Assembly: GCA_026182355.1 (NCBI GenBank)
Contig: JAPFBL010000606.1
Span: 37,501-101,500, forward strand
DNA length: 64,000 nt
Source: Hermatobates lingyangjiaoensis
Lineage: Eukaryota; Arthropoda; Insecta; Hemiptera; Hermatobatidae
Direction of reading: 5' to 3'
Positions 10,251-20,584 of this stretch are shown piece by piece. A program made the translations under genes and the position numbers. A model generated the notes under the pieces. The model did not search any database. It was not told where the DNA came from and saw only the letters and a program-made list of their open reading frames with translations. Each line of letters opens with the position of its first letter. Within the stretch, counting starts at the first letter, position 1.

Positions 10251-10331
10251 AATTGAAATCAGACGGTCCAAACGGACAAATAATTAAAGTTACAGCTAGA
10301 GAAAACAAGAAAAAAGACGAACACTCATGAA

Positions 10332-10367
10332 TCTCGATAATTTCGGCGTCTTGCCGTCCTCAGGAGA
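10332..10367 (-). ncRNA. hammerhead-like core, family H, minus copy
   Basis: Inverted duplicate of the core at 10464-10499, with the same CTGAGGA box and GGC/GCC stem II. The donor position in this arm reads ATGAGT instead of GTGAGT. Confidence 0.55.
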
Positions 10368-10463
10368 GTAGAAAGAAAGAAAATAATGCCGATGACATCG
10401 GCCAGGGACGCATTTACGTCTCCGTTCCTTCATTCTTTCTCCTTTTATTTTCTTTCTTTCTAC

Positions 10464-10499
10464 TCTCCTGAGGACGGCAAGACGCCGAAATTATCGAGA
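10464..10499 (+). ncRNA. hammerhead-like core, family H
   Basis: Stem I strand TCTC (10464-10467), box CTGAGGA (10468-10474), spacer C, stem II GGC/GCC (10476-10478 with 10484-10486), GAA (10487-10489), then GAGA (10496-10499) pairing with TCTC. The predicted cut lies after ATTATC. Confidence 0.6.
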
Positions 10500-10542
10500 T
10501 TCGTGAGTGTTCGTCTTTTTTCTTGTGTTCTCTAGCTGTAAC

Positions 10543-10589
<47 letters not shown>

Positions 10590-10590
<1 letters not shown>

Positions 10591-10741
10591 GTAATTTTTT
10601 GAGGGTTGAGGTCCAATGATTTTAAACTAGTCCTTTTTCCGACGTTTCAACATATCGTCGTAAAAGGACTAGTTTAAAATCATTGGACCTCAACCCTCAA
10701 AAAAATTACATCATATAAATATTGGGTCAAGAACACAAATC

Positions 10742-10745
<4 letters not shown>
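10590..10745. mobile_element. PLE family I palindrome
   Basis: Two arms (10595-10650 and 10662-10720) share GGTCCAATGATTTTAAACTA in opposite orientation around GACGTTTCAACATATCGTCG. The relative at 53240-53460 keeps a CTGAAGA core. (TA)n bounds both sides. Confidence 0.65.
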
Positions 10746-10777
<32 letters not shown>

Positions 10778-10859
10778 CATATGTGTATATAAAAAGATTT
10801 CACATAAACACGTGAAACAACAATCAATGATCAAACCACAATAAGAAATGGGAAAACAA

Positions 10860-10902
10860 GACTAAGATCTTTCAACCGTAACAAGCGGTCTTCGTCAGAG
10901 TC
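10860..10902 (-). ncRNA. hammerhead-like core, family A, minus copy
   Basis: Inverted duplicate of 10952-10994: box CTGACGA (10898-10892), stem II GACCG/CGGTT, GAA, palindromic AGATCT, and stem I GACT/AGTC. Confidence 0.6.
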
Positions 10903-10951
10903 AAAAACCCAACTGAAACTGAAACCCAACTGAAAAACCAGTTGGGTTTTT

Positions 10952-10994
10952 GACTCTGACGAAGACCGCTTGTTACGGTTGAAAGATCTTAGTC
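10952..10994 (+). ncRNA. hammerhead-like core, family A
   Basis: GACT (10952-10955) pairs with AGTC (10991-10994). Box CTGACGA (10956-10962), spacer A, stem II GACCG/CGGTT around a 7-nt loop (10964-10980), GAA (10981-10983), the six-base palindrome AGATCT as stem III (10984-10989), then T17. The palindromic stem III would favour a dimeric ribozyme, as described for PLE hammerheads. Confidence 0.62.
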
Positions 10995-11039
10995 TTGTTT
11001 TCCCATTTCTTATTGTGGTTTGATCATTGATATGTGTAT

Positions 11040-11540
11040 ATGTTCGCTTTCTTTTTTGCTTTCTACCTTGCAATATGTCCCCTATCAATTATCGCTATAT
11101 AAGTGTTATATAACTATCTATAACCAGTTAACAACTAATATATCGGCTACTTTCAATAAACGTTATTTTGTATATTGAGAGACTATCTAGTGGTGAATTT
11201 ACCAAATGTCCGACACAAATGCGTGCTATTTCTGATTTAAATATTATATTTATCTTAAGTTTAAATTAAGACGCAGACGGTTTCCTCCTGAGCATCCTTG
11301 TAGAACAGGTTCTTTCTTTAGGAGGGGTGTCTCTCACTGTTTCAATGACCTTGCCTTTCCTCTTGTATAAAACCTAGACCTGATTTATATATACAAGGAG
11401 ATCAGGCTTGTGTGACGTCATCCACACTTTAATCCTTTCATATACTTCTGTAATGTGCACTTGTGTCACTGTCTCACTCGCCCACACTTTCATTTATCGC
11501 AATCTCTACTCAATGAAATTTGTTCTTGTGTCACTCTTTA
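11040..11540. other. unassigned sequence
   Basis: No coding or repeat match was recognised. The segment 11260-11400 has more balanced composition but shows no open frame with splice sites. Confidence 0.35.
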
Positions 11541-12495
11541 TTCTTATCTCTCTCTCCCTTCCACCCAACCTCTCACTCACTTTTCATCACTCTCTTCTCT
11601 CTCCAACTCAGTTCCACTTCATCCCTTCCTCCCCCTCTCTCCCTACAACAACATCTCACTCTTCTCTCTCACTCTCTCTCTCTCATTCTCCCTCACTTCC
11701 CTCTCTCTGATTCTACCTCCCTCTCTCTCCACCCTGATTCTACCACCCTCTGGCCTTCATCCCTCTCCCTCCCACTCTTGTTATCTACCTCACACTCTCT
11801 CCCTCCCTTCCCTTCCCTCCCCCTACCTCCCTCTATTCATACTCCCTCTCTCTCATTCTCCCTCTCCCTTTCTCTTATTTACCTTCTCTCTCATTCTACC
11901 TCCATCTCTATGATTCTCCCTCCCTCTCATTTTTCCTGTCTCTCATTCTCTCTCCCTCTATCTCATTCTCCTTCTCCCTCCCTCTCATTTTCTCTCTCTC
12001 TCATTCTCCCTCCCTATATCCACTCTCTGTAATTCCCTCCCTTTCCCTCCTATTCCTGTTATCTACCTCACACTCTTTACCTCCCTCCCACTCTCTCATT
12101 CATACTCCCTCTCCCTCTACCTTTCTCTCTCTCTCTCTCTGCTTCCCTCTATCTCTCTCTTTCATACTCCCTCTCTCTCTTCTCTCTCTCTTACCACCCT
12201 CCCTCTCTCTCGTTCTCTCTCCCTCTCTACACTCCCTGTCCTTCCTTCCCTCTCACTCCTTCTCTTCTTATATTCGTCACACTCACTCACTCCTTCCCTC
12301 TCTCTCATTCTCTCTCTTTCTTTGACTTTACTCTCTCTCCTTCCCTCACTCTCCCACCTACTCCTGTTATCTACATCACACTCTCTCCCTCCCCCCTTTT
12401 TTGTCTTTCATACTCCCTCTCTTTCCCTCTCTCCCACTCTCTCATTCTCACTCCCCCTCTCACCCTCTCTCCCTTCCTCTCTCTCACTTTCTTTT
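11540..12495 (+). repeat. 1-kb polypyrimidine (CT-rich) tract
   Basis: Almost continuous C/T on the plus strand made of CTCTCTCATTCTCCCTCC-like units. Overlapping open frames of 100-170 codons are low-complexity Ser/Leu/Pro and not genes. It ends at a degenerate core (box CTGATGA at 12501-12507, then GACAAGGCCGAATT). Confidence 0.85.
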
Positions 12496-12599
12496 TCACC
12501 TGATGATGACAAGGCCGAATTATTGGAGTGATTTATGTTATTGTTTCTTCTTTGTTATATTCTTTTAATTTTTTATATACGTTTCTTAATTAACTGTTA

Positions 12600-12745
12600 G
12601 GTCTATATACGTTTCACACTAAACTATAGACACAGAGTAAAGATACGAACACACTCACAGACTCTAATTTTTCGTTGAACCTTCTTCAGGAGAGTAGAGA
12701 CAGAGACACCAAGCGCACTTACAAAGCGACGGGTCTCCAACTGTC
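12600..12745 (-). mobile_element. PLE family C arm
   Basis: Minus-strand GTGAGT (ACTCAC near 12655), AATTAGAGACTGT-type sequence with GAA eroded (TTTTTCGTTGAACC), and the box rc TCTTCAG near 12685, then GGAGAGTAGAGACAGAG. The right end is truncated. Confidence 0.5.
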
Positions 12746-12792
12746 GCTTCGCAAGCACGCTTAGTGTCCCTATGTCTACTCTTATCTTATCT

Positions 12793-13028
12793 TCTACTCA
12801 AGAAAAAGTAGTGCCTTATTCTTGCATATAAAAAATGAAAATCATCATATTGATTGGACAGGAGCTAAATTTATTACCTATGAAAAATCAATGTTGTTAA
12901 GAAATATTATTGAATCGTCTCCAATTAAATTTAATAGATCTAATATTATAAACATTAGTAACGGTCTCTTCAAACTTGATACTTTCGTCACGAGGGCAAT
13001 AGCCTCTTCAAAGAGGGTTGACAGCTAG
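12793..13028 (+). pseudogene. PLE GIY-YIG domain, C-terminal two thirds
   Basis: The frame opens upstream of the Met at 12822 with SRKSSALFLHIKNENHHIDW and runs to KRVDS and a stop at 13026-13028. It matches residues 29-105 of the copy at 27742-28059. The Cys-x2-Cys/YIG start is missing. Helix residues (ITYEKSMLLRNIIES, with the conserved Glu position) are kept. This is an endonuclease remnant of a family A PLE whose ribozyme arm follows at 13140-13272. Confidence 0.72.
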
Positions 13029-13275
13029 CAGATAGTTTTTTTACTTTTTCTTACTGTACTCCTTTGTTTCCTCAAACATCCCTTTCTGGATATTAGTCCT
13101 TTCCTGTGCTTTCACCCTTTTAAAATACCACTCTTCCCTCCCACTCTTCTCAACTCCTCACCAGATGTTTTATGCATCTAGTGTTTGAGTTGGGTTTTTG
13201 ACTTTATTGAAGACAGCTTGTTACGGTTAAAAGATCTTAGTCTTGTTTTCCCATTTCTTATTGTGGTTTGATTTT
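13029..13275 (+). mobile_element. PLE family A 3' region with mutated core
   Basis: The 3' UTR (CAAACATCCCTTTCTGGATA), the CACCAGATGTTTTATGCATC block, then TTGACTTTATTGAAGACAGC, in which the box CTGACGA has become TTATTGA, and GGTTAAAAGATCTTAGTC with GAA changed to AAA. The ribozyme is evidently dead here. (TA)n follows. Confidence 0.65.
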
Positions 13276-13283
13276 ATATATAC

Positions 13284-13314
<31 letters not shown>

Positions 13315-13398
13315 ACAATTAAAAGAAACGGTCCAGCGGTCTTTTTTAAATAAAATAAATTCAAAACGAAGGAAACACACAGAAAGACACAGACATAA

Positions 13399-13440
13399 CT
13401 CACATCGATATTTCGACCATCTTCGTCATCAGGAGGTGTG
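13399..13440 (-). ncRNA. hammerhead-like core, family D, minus copy
   Basis: Same architecture as 13773-13814, with a longer stem II loop (GAC, GAAGATG, GTC). Minus-strand GTGAGT is ACTCAC at 13398-13403. Confidence 0.62.
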
Positions 13441-13772
13441 AAGAGCGAAGAGTCCCGCAGGAAGACAGGGCGGCGACTGAACTGGGAGACCGCAGCCCTC
13501 AACTTCCCCTGGACTCAACCTCAACCGATAATTTTTTTTTAATTTATTAATTTTAATTTGATTTATATACTTTTCACATTTTTATAATATTTTCATTAGA
13601 CTTATTTTTATTTAAATAATTATGATTTTTACTCGTTCCTTTTACATCTTAATTTGACTCTTCATTTCCTTCCCTCCCTTCCCGCTTGATGGTAAGTGGT
13701 GGGGTACTGGCTGCGGTCTCCCAGTTCAGTCGGCGCCCTGTCTTCCTGCGGGACTCTTCGCTCTTCGCTCTT

Positions 13773-13814
13773 CACACCTCCTGATGACGACGATGGTCGA
13801 AATATCGATGTGAG
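13773..13814 (+). ncRNA. hammerhead-like core, family D
   Basis: Stem I CACACCTC (13773-13780) with GATGTGAG (13807-13814), 6 of 8 paired. Box CTGATGA (13781-13787), spacer C, stem II GAC/GTC around GATG, GAA (13799-13801), then ATATC before the predicted cut. GTGAGT at 13810-13815 overlaps the 3' strand of stem I. Confidence 0.68.
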
Positions 13815-13852
13815 TTCTGTCTGTGTCTTTCTGTGTGTTTCCTTTGTTTTGA

Positions 13853-13889
<37 letters not shown>

Positions 13890-14049
13890 TTCTACATAGA
13901 GTGTAGATGACTATAGACAATCTTACCTATGTTCGCTCTTGTCAAATGGGGCTCCTGGATCTGACACACCGTCAACATCATATAACTGACAAAACAAACA
14001 TGACATAAACTTAGCAACAGAGTGACTACTGTACTAAACTGACAGCTAA

Positions 14050-14945
14050 ACCTTCTATATTCTATAAATTGACTAAAAACAGTAAAAATAAAATTAAATT
14101 TAAAAAGTCAAATTTAGAAAGACAATAATGTATTTCTAAAATCTTTTTATAAAGTGTACAAAACTTCAATTCACAAACAAAAATTTGGAAACTAAAATTT
14201 AAGTACTAAAATTTAGAGTCCTAACTTTGGAACTAAAATTTAGGTACTAAAATTTAAAATACTTGCCTTGGAGACTAAAATTTAGATATTAATATTTAGA
14301 GTCCTAAAATTTAAGTAAAAAAAAAACTAAGAGTTCTAAACTTGGAAACTTAAATTTAGGTACACAAATTTAGAGTACTGACCTAGAAAACTTTAAATTG
14401 GGTACTAAACAATAGGTACTAAATTTTAGAGTCTTAACTTTAGAAACTAAATTTAGGTACTAAACTTTAAAGTACTGACCTTGGAGACTAAAATTTATAC
14501 TCGTATATTAATATTTAGAGTCCTAAATTTCAAAATTAAAATTTAGGTAAAAAGAAACTAAGAGTTCTAAACTTGGAAACTTAAATTTAGGTACAAAAAT
14601 TTAGAGTACCGACCTTGAAAACTGAAAATTGGGTACTAAAATTTAGGTACTAAAATTTAGAGGCATTAACTTGGAATTTTACATGTAAGTACACAAATTA
14701 GAGTACTGACCTTGAAAACTCAAAATTGGGTACTAAAATTTAGAGGTCTTAACTGGGAATCTTAAATGTAGGTACTAAAAGTTAAAGTTCTACATTTAGA
14801 AACTAAATTAAAAAGCCACTCTTTAAACTAACATTTGCAAAACCAAAATTTATACAATAAAATTTAAAAGGCAAAATTTAGAAACTACAATTTATGAACT
14901 ACAATTTTCATAAAGAAATTTAGAAACTAATATGTCAAAATAACT
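14050..14945. repeat. degenerate tandem repeat of ACTAAAATTTAGGTA units
   Basis: Dozens of imperfect copies of ACTAAAATTTAGGTACTAAA and TTAGAGTCCTAACTTGGAAA fill the stretch. The higher-order period is irregular, about 110-120 bp in 14230-14700. Confidence 0.75.
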
Positions 14946-15084
14946 TTTTGACTGCTTAACGATAAGTTTTGAATGTTAACAGGTTTCATCATTTCCTATG
15001 TGGATAAATCGACGGCAAGCGTGAACATATGATAAAGAAGTCCAGAGATGAATACGCAAGTAACTGGACTACCATAGGTCATCA

Positions 15085-15087
<3 letters not shown>

Positions 15088-15132
<45 letters not shown>

Positions 15133-15175
15133 GATAAAATAGTTATTATTATTATTATTATTATTGATAAAATAG
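15088..15175. repeat. (ATT)n microsatellite
   Basis: Two ATT runs (15088-15132 and 15146-15165), each followed by GATAAAATAGTTATTA. Confidence 0.9.
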
Positions 15176-15214
15176 TTATTAGTATTATTATATCAATTAC
15201 TCTTATTATTGGTC

Positions 15215-15755
15215 ATTTTCCACTTAACTCAGATGCTGACTGACCATGGGAATTTTGAGAAATATTTACACAGGATGGGTAAAGTTGATAGCCCTCAATG
15301 TAGGCACTGTAGCTCGGGGGAAAACGACGATGCAGAGCATACCTTCTTCTGTGTTAAATGGGGAGTGCTGTGCTAGGAATTAATAGCATCACTGGGTGAG
15401 GTCACTCCAGAGACCATAGTTCAAAAGATGCTCCAAAATGAAGATAATTGGTCAAAAGCTGCAAACTTTTTAGAGGCGGTTCTCCATCATAAGAAGAACG
15501 AAAGTGGTGTGAGGCAAGCGCAATGATAATTCACAGGTGAACGAATGAGGACAAGAAGGTGAATCCTATTAAGGAGGACTGAGGCACCGGCATGAAGTAA
15601 TGTGCAAACGGTTTCCGTGTCGGATATTGCCAGGAAATAGAATGTGGTTTTTTAGTGTGTCGGGACCCCCAACCCCACATACCCTAAGCAAGCCGTCTTG
15701 CTAAGGGATCTGATGAACAGATTTTTCCACATCCTAAGATGAAAAAAAAAAATTA
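15215..15755 (+). pseudogene. non-LTR retrotransposon 3' end with zinc-knuckle relic
   Basis: One frame reads LTDHGNFEKYLHRMGKVDSP then QCRHCSSGENDDAEHTFFC, a C-x2-C...H-x4-C knuckle as found after the RNase H or RT part of R1/Jockey-type LINEs. The coding part is interrupted soon after the Cys. The 3' UTR (from about 15470) is shared with 41559-41852 and ends in an A-run at 15740-15755. The relative at 45024-45703 has the same knuckle layout. The element copies itself by target-primed reverse transcription; this copy is 5'-truncated and dead. Confidence 0.72.
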
Positions 15756-15789
15756 TTGGACATTAATATTAAATTTTTTGGGGTGCAGT

Positions 15790-15965
15790 GGCAGTTTCAC
15801 AAGGAAATATAGATAGGCAGAATGAGGATCTAACATTGTACAGGTATCGATGGCTTAACGTCCTCTTCTAACTGAAAAATCCATGGTCTGAATGGGTATT
15901 GAACCCAGGATCCACCAGTCCAGAGACGAGCACTCAAGCCAGTGGGCTACCCTGGCTCCAATTTT
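15790..15965 (-). repeat. SINE, minus strand
   Basis: On the minus strand: CCAGGGTAGCCCACTGGCTT, GACTGGTGGATCCTGGGTTC (B-box), then CATTCAGACCATGG and a diverged body to about 15820. Confidence 0.65.
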
Positions 15966-16029
15966 TAAAATTAAAAAATATTATTCTTTTATTTAACATT
16001 ATTAAGGTAATAAGTAATAGATATTATTA

Positions 16030-16385
16030 TTTCAGGTTTTTATATCCACGGAAAATGGGTGAACAAACAAACAAACAAACGAACAAACAAACAAGTATGT
16101 AGAGACTCGACTACTCGTGAACCTTTGCATCATTCAGAAATTATAACAACAGGTATTGAAATAAATTTACTGAACATGATTAACAGGGATCAATTTAATT
16201 ATTGTTTCTTGTTATTAAGACACGGAAACAGATTCTTATATGGCCCAAGCTTTTGATATAGTATTCTTAATACGATTCAAGATATATACGCAAGTATATT
16301 TAGCAAAATAAAAATCATTTAAAAGTAAAAAAAGAATCATTTATTTTCTGACATAAAGAAATAAAACATCAATTCAGGTTATATA
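16030..16385 (+). repeat. interspersed repeat family R with AACAAAC leader
   Basis: ATATCCACGGAAAATGGGTG and (CAAA)n precede the family R core from about 16100 (CATTCAGAAATTATAAC, GACACGGAAACAGATTC). The leader alone also occurs at 4115-4165 and 61085-61155. Confidence 0.6.
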
Positions 16386-16599
16386 CAAAATCAAATATAT
16401 TTAAAAGAAACAAAACTTATAAATTGAAATGTTCAATTTATTTAACTAACATAAAATAACATTAATGAAAGGAATATGTCTTTGTAATATTACCTTAGAA
16501 CATTCGTATATTATCTGACAGTTGTGTTCTTCAAGTTTGTTTCTAAAATTATTCATTTTTAACCTCTAATGTAGTAGTTTATTATATATTTGTTACATT

Positions 16600-16860
16600 T
16601 ATTACTTAGCTAGTACGCAAGCCACTCGGCTACCCTGGCTCTATGCCTTTACTTTATTACCCGTGTTTATACTATTCAAATTTTTTTCTGTTAAATTTAT
16701 TTGTAATATATTTTTACATTTGTAATGAGTACGAGAGCGGGTATTGAACCCATGACCGACCAGTCCAAAGACAAGCACGTAGCCACTGGTCTACCCTGTC
16801 CCTTCCGCGTGAATAAATCAATGGCCAGAGTAGGTATTGACCCCCATTGAGCACATTACC
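16600..16860 (-). repeat. two SINE-head fragments, minus strand
   Basis: 16605-16690 matches the head units at 3600-4045. 16735-16850 carries a second minus-strand head (GGGTATTGAACCCATGACC as B-box, GCCACTGGTCTACCCTG as A-box) and the start of a third. Confidence 0.6.
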
Positions 16861-16877
16861 TACTGACCTAACCTAGC

Positions 16878-17240
16878 GTCTTTTTCCGAAAATAAGACAC
16901 TGTCTTACTTTCTCTTTAGGTACAAAATACGTCCTAGGGCTTATTTTTGGGGATGCTCTTCAAGTAGAGAAGTGGAAGTTTTCTTTAATAATAATTTATA
17001 TAGATAAATTTAAATGTATTCAATTACAGTCATGTCATCTTCGTCTGGAACATATTAATAAATTATTAAATTTGTTATAACTTTCTGATTTTCCTCCAAA
17101 TACATTTCCTGTAGAATCATTGGTCCGAATCTCTTATGTCTTGCATTATACTCGTAGCTATAATTTTTAACGAATTATATTTTTCACTTTATTTTAACTA
17201 GGGTTTATTTTCGGGGGATGTCTTATTTTCTGAAAAAGAC
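16878..17240. mobile_element. MITE with 22-bp terminal inverted repeats
   Basis: The ends GTCTTTTTCCGAAAATAAGA (16878) and the complement of TCTTATTTTCTGAAAAAGAC (ending 17240) match with one mismatch over 22 bp. A sub-terminal GGGCTTATTTTTGGGG / AGGGTTTATTTTCGGGG pair lies inside. No coding capacity. The superfamily was not determined. Confidence 0.7.
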
Positions 17241-17244
17241 GGAT

Positions 17245-17760
17245 TCTTCTTTAGATTGCTAAGTCTCCTTCCACGGGTACCTCACAAATGTACATCCTGG
17301 GACTAATCCCTTAATAACAAAATTATTCATTAATTTCCATCATGCTAAGGTACATGACTAAAATCAAACAGTGATGATTATTTACAGCGAGTTATTAAAG
17401 GTATTTTTCATTAGAAAAGGTCATTCGTGGAAACTCAGCAGAATACTGTTGAGAAGGTCAATGACCTCAAGACAATGAAATGTTTACATTTGTAAAGAGG
17501 TCACTGACAATTGTCTTATCAAGGATTTGATAACGGAATGTCTCAAGTTCATAATTCCCGTTCATTAGTGACCTTCACTTCAATACAGTTTGTTAAAAAT
17601 ATACCATGTTCATTCGTGGAAAGCGTGACATGTTGTTTCTCCTGACAATGGGGTTGTTCGTACTGGGGTAAAATGATAATACAAAGTCTCTATACCAAGG
17701 AAGTTTTTTTTAATTAAAAAACTAAGTGTTTTGAACACATCGTATTCATCGTCTGGTAAA
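17245..17760. other. no feature seen
   Basis: Unique-looking sequence; short open frames only, without splice context. Confidence 0.35.
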
Positions 17761-18640
17761 CATCTACAATACGAATTATAAATGGACTCGAATACGTCAT
17801 CTCTTATGTGAAGATTAGAGTCCTTATAGATTACTACTCTGGAGTACGTCATTTCCACTATGAAGATTTGATTCATCATAGAACACTGGTCTCAAGTACG
17901 CCATCTACACTATGGAGATTTGAGTCCTCTTAGAGTTTTGTGTCCGAGTACGCCATCCCCTCTATGAAGTTTTGAGTTCTCATAGAGTACTGCTCTGGAC
18001 AACATCATCTCCAATATGAGGATTTGTAGAAGTACGTCATCTCCTCTAAGAAGATGTGAGTCCTCATAGAGTTCTGTGTCGGAGTATGCAATCTCCACTA
18101 TGAAGATTTGTAGAAGTACGCCATCTACTCTATGAAAATTTGAGTCCTCATAGAGTTCTGTGTCGGAGTACGCCATCTTCACTATTTAGGTTTGTAGAAG
18201 TACGCCATCTCCTTTATGAAGATGTGAGTCCTCATAGAGTTCTGTGTCGGAGTACACCATCTCCTCTATGAAGATGTGAGTCCTCATAGAGTTCTGTGTC
18301 CGAGTACGCCATCTCCTCTATGAAGATGTGAGTCCTCATAGAGTTCTGTGTCGGAGTACACCATCTCCTCTATGAAGATGTGAGCCCTCATAGAGTTCTG
18401 TGTCGGAGTACACCATCTCCTCTATGAAGATGTGAGTCCTCATAGAGTTCTGTGTCGGAGTACGCCATCTCCTCTATGAAGATTTAAGTCCTCATAGATT
18501 TTTTGAATTGGGGGTACACCATGTCCTCTCTGAAGATTTGAGTCCTCATAGAGTACTACTCTGAAGAACGTCGCCTCCACTATGAGGATTTTTCTGAAGT
18601 ACGCTAACTCCTCTTTGAGGACTGAAACTATTCTCAACTA
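17760..18640. repeat. 52-bp tandem array
   Basis: Units such as GTGAGTCCTCATAGAGTTCT followed by GGAGTACGCCATCTCCTC recur every 52 bp in the core (18241 and 18293). The flanks, 17760-18000 and 18500-18640, are more diverged. Confidence 0.85.
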
Positions 18641-19140
18641 AGTGATTTCTACTGGCTTCATCATTAGGTCAGCTTAGTTCAGTTCAATTGAGAACTGAAC
18701 TGTGATATTATTACTCATCTTCAGGTGACCTCTAAATCAGCGCATAACCAAACAGTACTTCTTTAATTCAATGCTAGTCATCAAACCACAAATCCCAATA
18801 GGTGTCAACCACGCTATTTCTACCAACAATAAAAAAAAAAAAAAAAAGCAATTATGAAATAACAAAAGAAATAAAAGACAAAGTCAAGACGAAGATGTCG
18901 CTGTTTTGTTTAGATAATGGACAGCTCAATAGAATGTTGACTAAACAATGCCATAATAAAGAAAACGACTATGACAAAGAGCCTAATAAATAAAACATAT
19001 TCCTCTCATATACAAAGCGCTGACTAATGACTTTGATGTAACAATAAAACAATCGATTAATCATTAAATAAACGCGAATTCCTTTTCAAATGAACTCTGC
19101 TTTGAATGGAATTAGTTCGCAATCCTTTATAATATGATGA
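18640..19140. other. no feature seen
   Basis: AT-rich, with an A-run at 18832-18847 and no gene or repeat match. Confidence 0.35.
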
Positions 19141-19143
19141 ATA

Positions 19144-19149
<6 letters not shown>

Positions 19150-19181
<32 letters not shown>

Positions 19182-19430
19182 TGTGCTCTCTAATCGGGGT
19201 TCAGTCAATTTTCCAGGATAAAAAATCAAACTCTCGTTGCCAACGTTTCGGTTTTATTTAAAACCTTTTTCATAGGCCTACATAAATATAAGCCTATGAG
19301 TCGTTGAAACGTTGGCAACGAGAGTTTGATTTTTTATCCTGGAAAATTGACCGAACCCCGATTAGAGAACACACCTATTCTATCAAACGGTCGATATATT
19401 ATTGAATCTGTTATATTATATATATATATA
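19150..19430. mobile_element. PLE family L head-to-head pair
   Basis: Minus arm 19178-19285 (AATTTTCCAGGATAAAAAAT, then CGTTTCGGTTTTATTTAAAA) meets a plus arm 19290-19400 across TAAATATA. Outer (TA)n tracts lie at 19147-19178 and 19413-19438. Confidence 0.7.
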
Positions 19431-19439
19431 TATATATAG

Positions 19440-19660
19440 TTCAATGTAGAAAAAGAAACATAGAAAAATTTAAAGCACACTTACAGTCTCTAATTTTCGG
19501 TTTGTACAATCTTCAGGAGAGTAACAGAGGGAAACCAAGCACACTAGTCAGTTAGGTCTTTGAGTCTGACGAAGACTGCTTGTTACGGTTGAAAGGTCAT
19601 TTTTTCAATGGGGTCTTTTTTCCCCATTTCATACTGTGGTTTAATCATTGATATATGTGT
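19440..19660. mobile_element. PLE family C arm joined to a family A arm
   Basis: 19445-19545 is a minus-strand family C arm (CTTACAGTCTCTAATTTTCG). 19551-19650 is a plus-strand family A arm with box CTGACGA and ACTGCTTGTTACGGT. The switch falls at GCACACTAGTCAGTTAGG, so two different families are fused. Confidence 0.65.
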
Positions 19661-19674
19661 TATATAGATATTCC

Positions 19675-19755
19675 TTGTCAATCATGTTTAGAGAATTTAT
19701 TTCAATAACTATTGTTATAATTTCTGAGTGACCCAATGGGTCACGGGTAGTCTAG
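19675..19755 (-). repeat. family R fragment
   Basis: Minus-strand piece ending TAATTTCTGAGTGACCC and GGGTCACGGGTAGTC, followed by (TA)n. Confidence 0.5.
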
Positions 19756-19759
19756 CATA

Positions 19760-20220
19760 ATATATATATATATATATAGGTGTGCCCTCTAATCGGGATT
19801 TGGTCAATTTTCTAGGATAAAAAATCAAACTCACGGTTTGATTTTTTATCCTAGAAAATTGACCAAATCCCGATTAGAGAGCACACCTATTCTATCACAG
19901 GGTTCAACTGGAAAAGGAGTTGGCCAAGTGACATGTTAAATTAAAATCGATGACTCATGCTTAGTCATTGCTATAAATAGATTAAAAGGATTGGTACAGG
20001 TTAATATAAAGAGAAGGTCAAAGGTCAATAAAGAAAAAGAAACAAGCGGTTAGAATAAAATTAACCGCTTGTTTCTTGTTCATTATTGACCTTTGACCTT
20101 CTCTTTATATTAACCTGCACTAATCCTTTTAATCTATTTATAGCAATGGCTAAGCATGAGTCATCGATTTTAATTTAACATGTCACTTGGCCAACTCCTT
20201 TTCCAGTTGAACCCTGTTAG
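19760..20220. mobile_element. nested PLE palindromes (families L and M)
   Basis: A small family L palindrome (19778-19890) adjoins a larger near-perfect palindrome 19895-20215 whose arms share TGACTCATGCTTAGTCATTG and GACCTTTGACCTTCTCTTTA sequence around a TTAACCGCTTG centre. Both arms start a PLE frame with MSLGQLLFQLNPV, the minus one truncated at 19898, the plus one continuing at 20180. No CTGANGA core was found in this family. Confidence 0.7.
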
Positions 20221-20340
20221 CAGGAGGTTAGTTCGTAGGATCGAATCTCTCAGTCTTAAGATCGTGAATGCCGAGACTGCGGTTAATTTTAATGTACATG
20301 TTTAAAAGAGGATCTACCGCCTATTTATACCAATAAATAA
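20180..20340 (+). pseudogene. PLE N-terminal coding remnant, family M
   Basis: ATG at 20180 opens MSLGQLLFQLNPVSRRLVRR, then IESLSLKIVNAETAVNFN. A small deletion relative to 9985-10100 (GTACATG for GATACTTG) breaks the frame before the LLP-Y motif. It ends in (TA)n. Homologous starts are MSLGQMLWQL (52257) and MSLANYLWKL (62437), which supports this Met as the authentic PLE start. Confidence 0.62.
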
Positions 20341-20343
20341 ATA

Positions 20344-20386
<43 letters not shown>

Positions 20387-20404
20387 ATATATATATAATA
20401 TTAT

Positions 20405-20580
20405 ACATCATTCGCGCTTCGCCCTTCGACGTTGGGAGATCTATTTCACTTCTTCCTGTCTTCTAGTAGTACTCCTGATGACGAAGAACTGTTCGAAATA
20501 TATAAAAATCTGTAAGTCTGCTTTTTATTCCTTTTTCTCTGTAGTTCTTTGTGTAATTTAAAGTTATATATATATATATA
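20405..20580 (+). mobile_element. PLE family E arm with hammerhead-like core
   Basis: Box CTGATGA (20475-20481), spacer C, GAA/TTC hairpin (20483-20494), GAA (20495-20497) and a GTAAGT donor at 20512-20517. Upstream is CCTGTCTTCTAGTAGTACTC. (TA)n on both sides. This single copy has no visible inverted partner. Confidence 0.6.
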
Positions 20581-20584
20581 TATA

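Larger units (their letters stand above)
10250..10550. mobile_element. PLE family H head-to-head pair
   Basis: An inverted pair centred near 10415 with a hammerhead-like core in each arm (10332-10367 minus, 10464-10499 plus), GTGAGT at 10503-10508 and a GGTCCAAACGGAC hairpin at 10265-10277 near the left end. The right end joins (TA)n at 10550. Confidence 0.75.
10790..11035. mobile_element. PLE family A head-to-head pair
   Basis: Left arm: TTTCACATAAACACGTGAAA, then AAACCACAATAAGAAATGGG. Right arm: the mirror image to 11030. Both arms carry complete cores (10860-10902 minus, 10952-10994 plus) separated by a short AAACCCAACTGAAA-type linker. Confidence 0.8.
13317..13862. mobile_element. PLE family D head-to-head pair
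   Basis: Arms 13317-13505 (minus) and 13690-13860 (plus) surround about 185 bp of AT-rich spacer. Each arm has a complete core, a GTGAGT donor next to stem I and the shared GGGACTCTTCGCTCTTC leader. The left arm keeps the GGTCCAGCGGTC hairpin (13330-13341). (TA)n follows at 13857. Confidence 0.78.

Noticed and set aside
12501..12520. Hammerhead core after the CT tract (CTGATGA at 12501)
   Set aside because: The following GACAAGGCCGAATT lacks a pairing stem II and the GAA is followed by T-rich sequence; treated as a decayed relic only.
11408..12531. Overlapping open frames of 100-170 codons
   Set aside because: Polypyrimidine tract; several frames are open simultaneously because stop codons need purines.
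19895..20215. Hammerhead core in family M
   Set aside because: The palindrome is excellent but no CTGANGA...GAA arrangement could be found in either arm.
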